Source of the DNA: Candidatus Latescibacterota bacterium
GTDB lineage: Bacteria; Latescibacterota; UBA2968; UBA8231
DNA length: 26,698 nt
Direction of reading: 5' to 3'
Assembly (NCBI GenBank): GCA_021295675.1
Contig: JAGWBY010000060.1
Coordinates: 31,424-58,121, forward strand
Positions 1 through 7,628 of the stretch are shown in pieces (within the stretch, counting starts at the first letter, position 1; each line of letters opens with the position of its first letter). A program made the translations under genes and the position numbers. The notes beneath the pieces are model-generated. The model was not told the DNA's origin. It did not search any database and saw only the letters and a program-made list of their open reading frames with translations.

Positions 1-299
1 ATCCCTTCGACATCGACGTGGTCGAGGCCGGTAGTCTGGACCTGGAGGAATTTGACGCCAGCGTCGGCCGCAGCGGCCAATAGGTCTGGGGTGCGCTTCC
101 TGTCGCCAGCATTGGCGACACTATTACCCCCTAAATCGACAATGGCTTCAATACCCTCCATTTGCGGCGCGGCCGGCTGGGTGCGGTCGAAGATGCGGAG
201 ATTGTGGCGGGCGCTTACCGCCTCGATCACATCGGTCGTCCAAGGCGCAGCGATCGCAGCGACCGGGTGGGGGAGAAAAAGAACCTCAAGCCGTCGCAT
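1..299 (-). CDS. D-isomer-specific 2-hydroxyacid dehydrogenase, N-terminal part (runs off the window)
   Basis: The reverse strand from the ATG at 299 is open to the window edge, giving 99 codons. It has no signal peptide. The end of the visible part reads GVKFLQVQTTGLDHVDVEG, the hallmark of the substrate-binding half of NAD(P)-dependent 2-hydroxyacid dehydrogenases (glyoxylate/hydroxypyruvate reductase and phosphoglycerate dehydrogenase type). It follows an 'EAIVDLGG ... DLLAAAADA' region that fits the family's first flavodoxin-like half. The Rossmann domain and catalytic Arg/Glu/His lie outside the window. The start is two bases after the stop of the upstream aldolase gene, so the two are almost certainly co-transcribed. 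The pair fits a small 2-keto/2-hydroxy acid pathway in the cytoplasm. Substrate cannot be told from this fragment. Confidence 0.82.
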   Translation of the reverse strand, partial: MRRLEVLFLPHPVAAIAAPWTTDVIEAVSARHNLRIFDRTQPAAPQMEGIEAIVDLGGNSVANAGDRKRTPDLLAAAADAGVKFLQVQTTGLDHVDVEG

Positions 300-301
300 A
301 C

Positions 302-1078
302 CTAGTACCCCAAATCGGCGCGGACGCGCGCCATCTGTTGGCAGCCAGCCGCGAGAAACGGCTCGTCGCCACCAGCGAGAATCAGTGAAAAGCCGTCGTC
401 TATGGCGCGTTGGATTGACTGCGGGTCGCTGGCCGGGCGATAGACCCCGATACCAGCGGGCTTACCAGCGCGCCGAGCGGCCGCGGCGAGCTGGGCTTGG
501 GCGTCTTGGAAGACAGACCCCTCGTAGTCGAAGGGCACCCCCAGCGAGATCGACAGATCGACCGGGCCGATGACGAACGTATCGACGCCCTCGACGGCGA
601 GAATCTCGTCGATATTAGCGACCGCCTCGGCCGTCTCGATCAGAGCGATGAATACCACCAAGTCGTTTATCTCCGCGAAGTACTCGTCAGTGCGCAACCC
701 GTACTGGGCCGCCCGATGCGGTCCGAAACCGCGAATGCCAACCGGAGGATAGCGGCAGGCACGAGCGCCTTCTGCAGCTTGGGCAGCGGTGTTGACGAAC
801 GGGGCGAGGATGCCCAGCGCACCCATGTCGAGGTAGAGGCGGATCTGCTCCTCGTCAATGCGCGGCAGGCGGACGATGGGCGTGGCCGGGGTATTGCCGA
901 TGGCCTGCAATTGCGCCTGGATGCCGGTGGGGGTCTGCGGCGCGTGTTCCGAGTCGATGACGAGAAAGTCAAAGCCCGAGTGGCCGCAGAGTTCGGCAAT
1001 AGCCGGAGAGCCAAAGCGGAGCTGGGTACCAAAAGCGGGCTTGCCCGCAGCGAATTGGTCTTTGATGCGATTGTGCAT
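302..1078 (-). CDS. HpcH/HpaI-type class II pyruvate aldolase (2-keto-3-deoxy acid aldolase)
   Basis: A 258-residue cytoplasmic protein, the normal length for this metal-dependent (beta/alpha)8 aldolase family, which cleaves or makes 4-hydroxy-2-oxo acids with pyruvate as the donor. The signature residues are visible: His45 in 'DFLVIDSEHAP' (catalytic base), Arg70 in 'IVRLPR' (pyruvate binding), and the metal ligands Glu148 in 'ALIETAEAV' and Asp174 in 'IGPVDLS'. These match the spacing known for E. coli HpaI almost exactly. The ATG at 1078 has a perfect AGGAGG at 1083-1088, four bases upstream. The dehydrogenase fragment begins two bases after its stop. Upstream lies a repeat-element intergenic region rather than the next gene's end, so a promoter near 1090-1200 is expected, though none is clear by eye. 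Whether it acts on deoxyglucarate, heptanedioate or another acid is not decidable. Confidence 0.93.
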   Translation of the reverse strand: MHNRIKDQFAAGKPAFGTQLRFGSPAIAELCGHSGFDFLVIDSEHAPQTPTGIQAQLQAIGNTPATPIVRLPRIDEEQIRLYLDMGALGILAPFVNTAAQAAEGARACRYPPVGIRGFGPHRAAQYGLRTDEYFAEINDLVVFIALIETAEAVANIDEILAVEGVDTFVIGPVDLSISLGVPFDYEGSVFQDAQAQLAAAARRAGKPAGIGVYRPASDPQSIQRAIDDGFSLILAGGDEPFLAAGCQQMARVRADLGY

Positions 1079-1096
1079 GTAACCTCCTAACAGACG

Positions 1097-1175
1097 TTAC
1101 GCACCGTTCTTCTTGTGCGCTAGGCGCTCTCCTTCCTTGTCATGCTGAGCGAAGCGAAGCATCCCATACCTGTAA
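1097..1175. repeat. MITE-like intergenic repeat, copy A
   Basis: This is a 79-bp segment bounded by TTACGCA at 1097-1103 and CTGTAA at 1170-1175. It carries a 36-bp block (1136-1171) that matches the reverse complement of 10429-10464 at 35 of 36 positions. The block contains the hairpin arms ATGCT and AGCAT around a GAGCGAAGCGA-type loop. Copy B (10413-10524) is longer and has better inverted ends, so copy A looks like a shortened derivative. It has no coding capacity. It lies between the stop of the 625-residue gene and the aldolase gene. Confidence 0.7.
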
Positions 1176-1180
1176 CATCA

Positions 1181-1213
1181 ATTCCTAATTCCTAATTCCT
1201 AATTCCTAATTCC
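1181..1213. repeat. Heptamer tandem repeat (ATTCCTA, 4.7 copies)
   Basis: Four complete direct copies of ATTCCTA plus ATTCC run without a mismatch from 1181 to 1213. On the minus strand the unit reads TAGGAAT. The stop codon (TAG) of the 625-residue gene is at 1206-1208, inside the repeat, so the last coding residue (Asn) and the stop are supplied by repeat sequence. The array abuts MITE-like copy A with five bases between. Confidence 0.9.
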
Positions 1214-3083
1214 ACGGCAGGGCATACGAGGGCTTATTGACGAACCGCTCCATCCCCAAATCGAGCCGAATCGCCGCGCCAGCTTGGAGACAGACGGTGA
1301 AGTGGCGGTCCTGTACGGCGACCGTTTTGTCCTCCAGTTGCCATTGAGTGGCGTGCGAGTGTCCAGCGCCAGCTTCCTCAGCCGAGATGGGCCGGCGCTG
1401 CTGGTAGGCAACGCGGGTAAAGCTATGCTCGCCAAAAGCGCCAGCCTGTACCAAGACCTCGCGCTCTTCCGTGGGGTGCAAGTTGACCAAGTGCAGGACA
1501 GCCCGGTCGCCTGCCAGCGATTCCACCAAGGCGGCCACGTCTAGCGGCAAGCCCGGTCGGCGGCGTTGCGGGTCGAAGTAGCGCAGGCGGGCCATGAGCA
1601 GGCCGCCGTTGTACATGAAGAGCGGCGCACCCATCGTCAGTTGCACCAAGCCCTCGACGGTGATGGGATTGCGCACTTGCAGGTACGCGTCGCTGTAGGT
1701 GGCAGGATCTTGCTGGTCGTCGCGCATGAAGGCCAAGCGCTGATATACCTGCGCGTGGTTGTGCCGCAGGATTTCTACCGGGTAGTCCGGGTATTCGCCT
1801 CCGAGATACGCGGTCCAAGCGGCTTCGTGGCCGCCGCCGTGCTTGGAAGAGTGCGAGCTTACCTGCCGCCAGTTATCGCTGTCGTGGTTGCGCTGCTGTT
1901 GGAGCCGCGCCAGGTCCTCTTGCTGCATGCTCATGCACCAGAGGTGCGTCGTGGGATGGGCCTGCATGGGGCTATACCCGTCCCAACCTTTGTCGTGGTA
2001 GAAGTGCGGCGCGTACAGCGTCTGGCCCCTTATTTCCCCCTGCTGCATCAGCACATCGATTTGCGAGCGCGGAAAGTCCATGTAGCGCAAATCGCCGGAG
2101 AGCAAGGCCGCGTTTTCCGCAGCCGCAATACAGGCATCGCTCAAATGGTGCCAGCCGTGCGGCCACGTCCAGCCGTAGTACCCGCCGTACCACTTGCCGT
2201 CGATGTATTCGCCGATCTGCCCCGACAGGCCGACGTTGTCGGGCAGGATGCCGTTGTTTTGCCGGGTGCGCTCGATCCACGCGTTAGTGTATTCCTCGAC
2301 CCAAGCTCGGTACTTGTCGTCGCCGCTGCACAGATAGGCGTTGGTCACCATGCTGGTAGCGGCGAGGTTGCAGGCCACATCGCCGCGGCTCATGCGCTCG
2401 ACGAGGGTTTGGCCCATCTTCTCTTCCATGCCCGGCTTTTGCAAATCCTCGACCGTCTCAATGCCGGGAATGTCGTGAAAGGGCAAGGGCCAAGGCTTCC
2501 ACTGGGCATAGCGATAGACCGTGTAGTGCTTTTCAAAATTGCGGTGCGCTGGTCCCATGCTGCCGTTGTGGGCGCAGCGGATGAGCTTGTTCTCCGCGTC
2601 GTAATTGGGGGCCTCGGGATCTTCGTTGAGATAGAACCCCGCATAGCGCTTGGCGCGCTCGACGTTCTTTTCGGTTGGGTCGGCAAGGCATAGCAAATAG
2701 AAAAACAAGTACCCCTCGCCTTGGTGCATCCAGTCGTATCCTTGCTCGTATTCTTTGACGACCATGGGATGACCGTGACCCGTATCGTAGCGGGTGAACT
2801 GCCGGGTGATGCCCTCCCAAGTGCGGTGAGAATATTCGAGCACGTGCTCGCCGCCGCCCATCAAGTAAAAGAGCGGCCAGTTGTGGAAACTCTCGTACGC
2901 GTCGTCGAGGCCATCGATGCTGCTAAAGTCCTCTGTGGGCGGCCACAGCACCGAGCCGTCCGGGCGCACGTAGCGCTCCATGAGCGGATGGACGGAAGCG
3001 TCCATCAGGTCGATTAGGCTGCGCTCGAGAACGGCCCATTGGGGCGGCTCGACAAACGGTATGTTTCCTTCGATTCTTACCAC
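1206..3083 (-). CDS. Large cytoplasmic protein of unrecognised family, possibly an alpha/alpha-barrel carbohydrate-active enzyme
   Basis: A 625-residue protein with no signal peptide or membrane segment. It starts at a GTG (3081-3083) with AGGAGG at 3089-3094, five bases upstream, which overlaps the TGA of the preceding parvulin gene. The spacing supports GTG over any later Met and suggests translational coupling. The sequence is rich in aromatic residues, His and Gly, with helical stretches broken by loops such as 'YLMGGGEHVLEYSHRTWEG', 'HQGEGYLFFYLLCLADP' and 'YGWTWPHGWHHLSDACIAAA'. That is the texture of alpha/alpha toroid glycoside hydrolases and polysaccharide lyases. The last 100 residues look like a beta-sandwich ('AVLHLVNLHPTEEREVLVQAG'), as is common after such barrels. 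I do not recognise a named family, and no catalytic residues can be assigned with confidence. Confidence 0.88.
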   Translation of the reverse strand: MVRIEGNIPFVEPPQWAVLERSLIDLMDASVHPLMERYVRPDGSVLWPPTEDFSSIDGLDDAYESFHNWPLFYLMGGGEHVLEYSHRTWEGITRQFTRYDTGHGHPMVVKEYEQGYDWMHQGEGYLFFYLLCLADPTEKNVERAKRYAGFYLNEDPEAPNYDAENKLIRCAHNGSMGPAHRNFEKHYTVYRYAQWKPWPLPFHDIPGIETVEDLQKPGMEEKMGQTLVERMSRGDVACNLAATSMVTNAYLCSGDDKYRAWVEEYTNAWIERTRQNNGILPDNVGLSGQIGEYIDGKWYGGYYGWTWPHGWHHLSDACIAAAENAALLSGDLRYMDFPRSQIDVLMQQGEIRGQTLYAPHFYHDKGWDGYSPMQAHPTTHLWCMSMQQEDLARLQQQRNHDSDNWRQVSSHSSKHGGGHEAAWTAYLGGEYPDYPVEILRHNHAQVYQRLAFMRDDQQDPATYSDAYLQVRNPITVEGLVQLTMGAPLFMYNGGLLMARLRYFDPQRRRPGLPLDVAALVESLAGDRAVLHLVNLHPTEEREVLVQAGAFGEHSFTRVAYQQRRPISAEEAGAGHSHATQWQLEDKTVAVQDRHFTVCLQAGAAIRLDLGMERFVNKPSYALPWN

Positions 3084-3093
3084 TTTAGCCTCC

Positions 3094-4773
3094 TCATGTA
3101 TTGCGGACGAGGGCCTCCACCTGCGCGCGGAAGACCTCGATTTGCGCCGCGTATTCGTGGCGCAATTGGATGATAAATTGCCCGAAGAGCCGCTCCTGCT
3201 TTTGGCGTCGCACCAGTGCCCGAGCGCGGCGCTCGGCCTGCGCGAAGGGCCTCGGGGCGGCGTTGATCGTCGAATCGAGCAAGCGGAAGACGGCGTAGTA
3301 CGGGCCGCTGATCGGCTCGGAACTCAGCACCTCAGCAGCCGCGACCTCCACGGCGATGGGGCCGATGAGTGCGCCGATTCTTTGTCCTTGTGCCGCCTCA
3401 AAGAGCGGGACGAACTGCTGTTTCTCCCAAGGATGCAGGTGGAACTCGCCCTCGTTGGCTTTGCCGCGGCGACGCAGAGTGTACTCGGCGGCCAGCGCGC
3501 CCAAGTCGCCGCCGCGTTCTACTTCCTCGCGCAGTGCGAGCGCTTCCTCCTCGGTGCGAACTAAAATTTCCTGCACGCCGATAGATTCAAGGGGGCGGAA
3601 AAGGTCGGGATGGCGGTCGTAGAACTCTTGAGCTTCTTCACGGCTGGCGAAGACGCCATCGACCACGTCCCGACGCATGGCCACTAGCAGGTTCGATAGC
3701 TGTCGCTTTTGCAACCAAGCGATCACTGCTTCTTCGCGGTCAACGCCCGCCGTGTACGCGCCAGCCAAGAGCAACGCGCGCGGCTCGACGATGTCCTGGA
3801 CGAACCAGTCGAACTGCTCGGGCGCGTTCTCTGGGAAGCCAACGCTTAGCTCGCGAGCAAAATCGAGCAAATCGCCGATGGTAAATGTGCCGCTCTCGTG
3901 CTCGTAGATCGGCTGCTCGCGCTCCTCGGCAGAAAACGCCTTGGCACCCTGCCCGATGCGCCCACGCACGCTTTCCAAGGCTTGGTCGTGAACCACAAAG
4001 TCGAGCTCCTGCCGCAAGCGGGCCGACAGCGCCTGCACGGCCGGTGGCAGCTTCTCCTTGAGCAACTCGGCCTCGATGACCGACTGCACGACCGAGAGCT
4101 TGACCGGCGCTTCGGCTGTTACCTCGTATACGCCGAACTGGTCGTTGAAGAGCACCGGCTCCGAAAACTCGCCCGGTGCCAGCGGAAAGATCTTCTCCTG
4201 CAAGATGCGTGGGTACAGCTCGTCCTTGATCAGGTAGCGGCCCTCCTCTAGCTGGGTCGCGTCGAGCAGGTTGTGGCTGGCCCATGCGTCGAAATCGTCG
4301 CCGCTTTCCAAGGCCGCCTTGATCGCTCGCGCCTCTTCTATTGTGGCAACTACGATGCGCCGCACCTGCACGGCGCGGTCGCGGCCCGTCTCTCGCTGGT
4401 GGGCCAACATTTCCTCTTGCGTGTGGACGATCTTGTCGTACACCTCTAGCTGCAAAAAGCGCCGCAAGACGCGGTCGCTATGCAGCTTGTCCATCTTGCG
4501 GCGGAAGTCGGCGCGCTGGTCGAGGCCCCGCTTCTTGGCCTCCAGGACCATGAGCTCCTTGTCGATCATGGTCTGCAAGTAGTCGAAATAGGCGTCCGCA
4601 CCCGTCTTTTTACTCCGCAGATCGGGGTGTAGCCTTTCTTCAAACTCTATCAATTGGGGGGCGTCGATTTCCACCTCGCCGACTCGGGCCACCACCAAGT
4701 CCTCGGTGGGGGTGCCGCAGCTCCAGCAAACGAGGAGCCACAGCCAATATACCGCGTGCTTCGCTCTACTCAC
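3094..4773 (-). CDS. SurA/PrsA-like double-parvulin peptidyl-prolyl isomerase, probable lipoprotein
   Basis: I place the start at the GTG at 4773, giving 559 residues. It overlaps the preceding TAG in the junction GTGAGTAG, has AGGA seven bases upstream, and yields a compact signal: a basic 'SRAKH' n-region, a hydrophobic stretch, then Cys19 in 'VCWSCG', an imperfect lipobox. A TTG at 4797 would add eight residues. After a helical SurA-N-like region (about 25-130) come two parvulin-like domains, about 135-222 ('VQVRRIVVATIEEARAI ... FGVYEV') and about 398-502 ('IGVQEILVRTEEEALAL ... YYAVFRLLDS'), separated by a helical linker. Proteins of this kind fold outer-membrane or secreted clients in the periplasm. 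The two large barrel-like genes immediately upstream are the obvious candidate clients. Confidence 0.85.
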   Translation of the reverse strand: MSRAKHAVYWLWLLVCWSCGTPTEDLVVARVGEVEIDAPQLIEFEERLHPDLRSKKTGADAYFDYLQTMIDKELMVLEAKKRGLDQRADFRRKMDKLHSDRVLRRFLQLEVYDKIVHTQEEMLAHQRETGRDRAVQVRRIVVATIEEARAIKAALESGDDFDAWASHNLLDATQLEEGRYLIKDELYPRILQEKIFPLAPGEFSEPVLFNDQFGVYEVTAEAPVKLSVVQSVIEAELLKEKLPPAVQALSARLRQELDFVVHDQALESVRGRIGQGAKAFSAEEREQPIYEHESGTFTIGDLLDFARELSVGFPENAPEQFDWFVQDIVEPRALLLAGAYTAGVDREEAVIAWLQKRQLSNLLVAMRRDVVDGVFASREEAQEFYDRHPDLFRPLESIGVQEILVRTEEEALALREEVERGGDLGALAAEYTLRRRGKANEGEFHLHPWEKQQFVPLFEAAQGQRIGALIGPIAVEVAAAEVLSSEPISGPYYAVFRLLDSTINAAPRPFAQAERRARALVRRQKQERLFGQFIIQLRHEYAAQIEVFRAQVEALVRNT

Positions 4774-7624
4774 TAAGTCCTGCTTGTACTGTGACAAAAG
4801 TCAATCCACTGGTTTCGGTGCGGGCCTTCTCCTCTGCGAGCTCTATCCGCCGCTTGTCAATGCGCAGCCCCACTTGAGACATGAGCTTATAGCCCAAGTA
4901 CGAAGTTGTATTGGACAATTGCACGGCAAAGGAAGTCTCGTCGTAGTCCCCAGTAGAATCTCCCGAGTCGACGGCGGCCTCTTCTACGACCATGTCGCGG
5001 AAGCGCAAGTACTCCGTGCCGAATTGTACAACCGAGCGTTTCATAAAGGGCACCTTTACCAATATCGAGGCCAGCGCGCTCCAGTCGCGGCGCTCGGCCG
5101 TGGGGGTGCCTAGCTGCCGCTCGATATTGAACGGGGTATCGTCCATGAACAACTCGTGCTTGAGGCGCGGCAGCGCAGTTATGCGGCCTAGATGCAGTGG
5201 GTACTCGGCCTTGTTGAGCAGCCCCAAGCGCCGCGCATTGCGTTGCAAGGGGCGGCCATCGCGGTCAACGGCATCTTCTTGCCGCTGTTGTATGAATTCA
5301 TACAGCAGCTTGCTCTCGCTCTGGAGACCAACGCGGCCGCGGCGCTCAGCGCCTATCCACAGCTTGTTGACCAAGGCGTCGCCCATGCCCAGCGGATCGC
5401 GGATGGCAGTCATGCTGCCGGGGGAATTGCTCGGGCGGCCGAGCACGGGGCGCAGTTGAATCCACTGCACCAAGTCTTCGGCAATCGCATCGGCGGCCCA
5501 CTTGAACGAATTATACGCCGTCAGCGTGCCCAAGCCGGCAAAGCTCTGTTCGTACGCCAGCAGGGCATAGTACGTGCGGTTGCGCGCACCCGTCGTCGGC
5601 TTGCGCTCCCACACCTGCCCAGTCGTCAGCTTGAGTTCGGGCCGGAGCTCCGCGCTGAGATAGGCGTTGTACCCGCGCCGGTCGCGCTTGTAGGGGTAGT
5701 CGGGCTCGTCGTCGTTTTCAAAGCGGTCGCCCCAGCCATTGTTGTTCAAGTCGAGGGCAAAGAGATACTCGGGCCGATCGACATTGTAGCGGAGAAAAGG
5801 CTCTTCGTAGTCGGGCAAAAAATTGGGCCGCTCGCGCAGGTCGTTCTGATTGAAGTCGGAAATGAAGTCGTTGTTCTCGTCGAGGCCGGGGAAGACCGCG
5901 TCGTCGGCAAAGCCCTCAAAGGTGCGCGCGCGGCCCTGGCGCTGATCACTGGTGCGGCCGTCGTCAAAGCGGCGCTTTTGATCGTTGATGCGGTCGTTGT
6001 CGTCGTTGTCATCGACAAAGTCGTACACGTGCCGCGCCCGCGCTTCGTCGTCGTTTGACCAATCTACCCGGCCGCCGCTATCGACAAAGCGCGGGCTCGT
6101 GTCGTACTCGGCGTCTAGGCCGAATGCCTCGCCAAAAAAGAAAAACGGCGCAAAGCGGCGCGAGACATTGACCATCCAGCCGAGGGCCGCGCGATCACCG
6201 CCAATGCCCGAGGACGCCTTGTGCGTATCCCGCGTCCGCGTCGGGTACTGGGTGAACTGGTGATTGACGTTGAACTCGCCGTACACGCGAAAGCCAGCCC
6301 AATCGTCGGCCTGGAGCGTCAACCCGGCTACCTGCGTCGCCGTCGGCAGCCCGTAGTCAAAAACCACCGTCCGCTGGTTGGAGTTGTCCCAGACGTTGCC
6401 CTCGGCCCGGGCGACCGTGCGAAACTGCGGCTGCTCGCCGCTGGGGCTGTTGTCGGTCTGGCGGTTGGACGTGACCTCTACCTTGTAATCGTTGCCCAAC
6501 ACCAAGCGGAAGCGCACCCGGCTGATTTGGTTGACCAAGTCCGCGCTCGGCACTACAGCCTCTAGATCCATGACCGCCGGATCGTCGTCTGAGAACACGT
6601 ATTCGAGCAAGATCTGGCTCGCCTCGCCCCGACCTTCGGCCGTCAGAAAACCGCCCCGCTCGATTCCACCGACGATGCGCGGCGCAAAGCCAATCTCGCT
6701 GCCAATCAGCAGGGTGTCGCGGTCACCGATCCGCGTCTCAATCTCAATGTCGCTGCTAAAAAGCACGGCTCCGCCGCCCTCGTCTTCGGGCGAATCGTCG
6801 GTCAGCCGCACCACGATGCGGTCGATGCGTCCGTCTAGCTGGCCGCTCGTCAGCTTGCCCTTGAGGGGGTGTCCCTCAAAGCGATCGGAGGCCGTCCGGC
6901 CGTTGTGCGCGTTGAGAAAGGTGCCACCGATCCGCGTCGTAGCGCCCAAGTCCAAGACCACGCGCCCGCCGATGAGGTTGGTGAAATTGTCCTCTGTCAC
7001 GGGAAAGGGGTCCGTGCGGAACAGCGGCAGGTTGATCCGCGACATCAGCACGGTGGCCGTCAGGCGGTCGGCCGCGTAGTTGAACATAACCCCATTGTAC
7101 GCGGTCTTGCGAAAGGTCATGGGCGTCAGCATGGCGAAGATCTCGTCGCCGATGAGCACTGAGAAGTAGTGCTGGCCCTTGGTGTCGCCGGCAATGACCA
7201 AGTTGCGGAACCACGAGCCGTATTGGCCGGCCTGCAAAATGCCCGAGCCGCCCGAGCCGGTCGGCTGGACCTGACGCCAGTCGTAGATCAACCAGCCCTT
7301 GTTCAAGAAGCGCCCGTAGATGTCGTAGAAGTACCCGCCCTCCAACCCCGGATCGAGGTAGCGCCGGTATGGGTCCCGCGCGTAGTTGGTGTAGGCCCAC
7401 TGCTGGCGGTACTCGCCGGCGATTTCCTGCGGCAGATACCACTTCTGCAACGAGGGATAGACGGCCTCCATGCGCAGTCCGGTACCGGCCGAATAGTAGA
7501 TCGGCTGGCCCGTTTCGATGCGGCCCAAGCGGCTGCCGTAATCCTCGCGCTGGGCGTTGAGCGGCACAGCCCCAAGCAGCGCGACCCAGCAGAGAGCGCC
7601 GACGCGGCGCAAGCTGGCGTTCAT
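4766..7624 (-). CDS. Giant outer-membrane-type protein with Asp/Asn-rich core, paralogue 1
   Basis: A 952-residue exported protein with a signal peptide (hydrophobic 10-20, likely cleavage after 'PLNA' near 24). The N-terminal part has the blocks 'KWYLPQE' (61-67), 'QWAYTNYARDPYRRYL' (75-90) and 'GWLIYDW' (110-116), all shared with the next gene upstream. A beta-rich middle includes 'DDSPED' (276-281) and 'AEGNVWDNSNQ' (407-417). A strongly acidic segment (about 535-650) carries 'DENNDFISDFNQND' and 'DLNNNGWGDRFENDDE', which resemble calcium-binding Asp/Asn repeats. The C-terminal 300 residues alternate polar and hydrophobic residues like a beta-barrel and end 'TFVTVQAGLSE'. The ATG at 7624 is four bases after the previous stop, with GGAG inside the preceding gene's end. 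I do not recognise a named family. An outer-membrane location is inferred. Confidence 0.88.
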   Translation of the reverse strand: MNASLRRVGALCWVALLGAVPLNAQREDYGSRLGRIETGQPIYYSAGTGLRMEAVYPSLQKWYLPQEIAGEYRQQWAYTNYARDPYRRYLDPGLEGGYFYDIYGRFLNKGWLIYDWRQVQPTGSGGSGILQAGQYGSWFRNLVIAGDTKGQHYFSVLIGDEIFAMLTPMTFRKTAYNGVMFNYAADRLTATVLMSRINLPLFRTDPFPVTEDNFTNLIGGRVVLDLGATTRIGGTFLNAHNGRTASDRFEGHPLKGKLTSGQLDGRIDRIVVRLTDDSPEDEGGGAVLFSSDIEIETRIGDRDTLLIGSEIGFAPRIVGGIERGGFLTAEGRGEASQILLEYVFSDDDPAVMDLEAVVPSADLVNQISRVRFRLVLGNDYKVEVTSNRQTDNSPSGEQPQFRTVARAEGNVWDNSNQRTVVFDYGLPTATQVAGLTLQADDWAGFRVYGEFNVNHQFTQYPTRTRDTHKASSGIGGDRAALGWMVNVSRRFAPFFFFGEAFGLDAEYDTSPRFVDSGGRVDWSNDDEARARHVYDFVDDNDDNDRINDQKRRFDDGRTSDQRQGRARTFEGFADDAVFPGLDENNDFISDFNQNDLRERPNFLPDYEEPFLRYNVDRPEYLFALDLNNNGWGDRFENDDEPDYPYKRDRRGYNAYLSAELRPELKLTTGQVWERKPTTGARNRTYYALLAYEQSFAGLGTLTAYNSFKWAADAIAEDLVQWIQLRPVLGRPSNSPGSMTAIRDPLGMGDALVNKLWIGAERRGRVGLQSESKLLYEFIQQRQEDAVDRDGRPLQRNARRLGLLNKAEYPLHLGRITALPRLKHELFMDDTPFNIERQLGTPTAERRDWSALASILVKVPFMKRSVVQFGTEYLRFRDMVVEEAAVDSGDSTGDYDETSFAVQLSNTTSYLGYKLMSQVGLRIDKRRIELAEEKARTETSGLTFVTVQAGLSE

Positions 7625-7628
7625 GCCG

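Noticed and set aside
1566..2693. Plus-strand open frame of 375 codons
   Set aside because: It is antisense to the 625-residue gene, Val/Ala/Arg-rich, with no ribosome site or recognisable domain.
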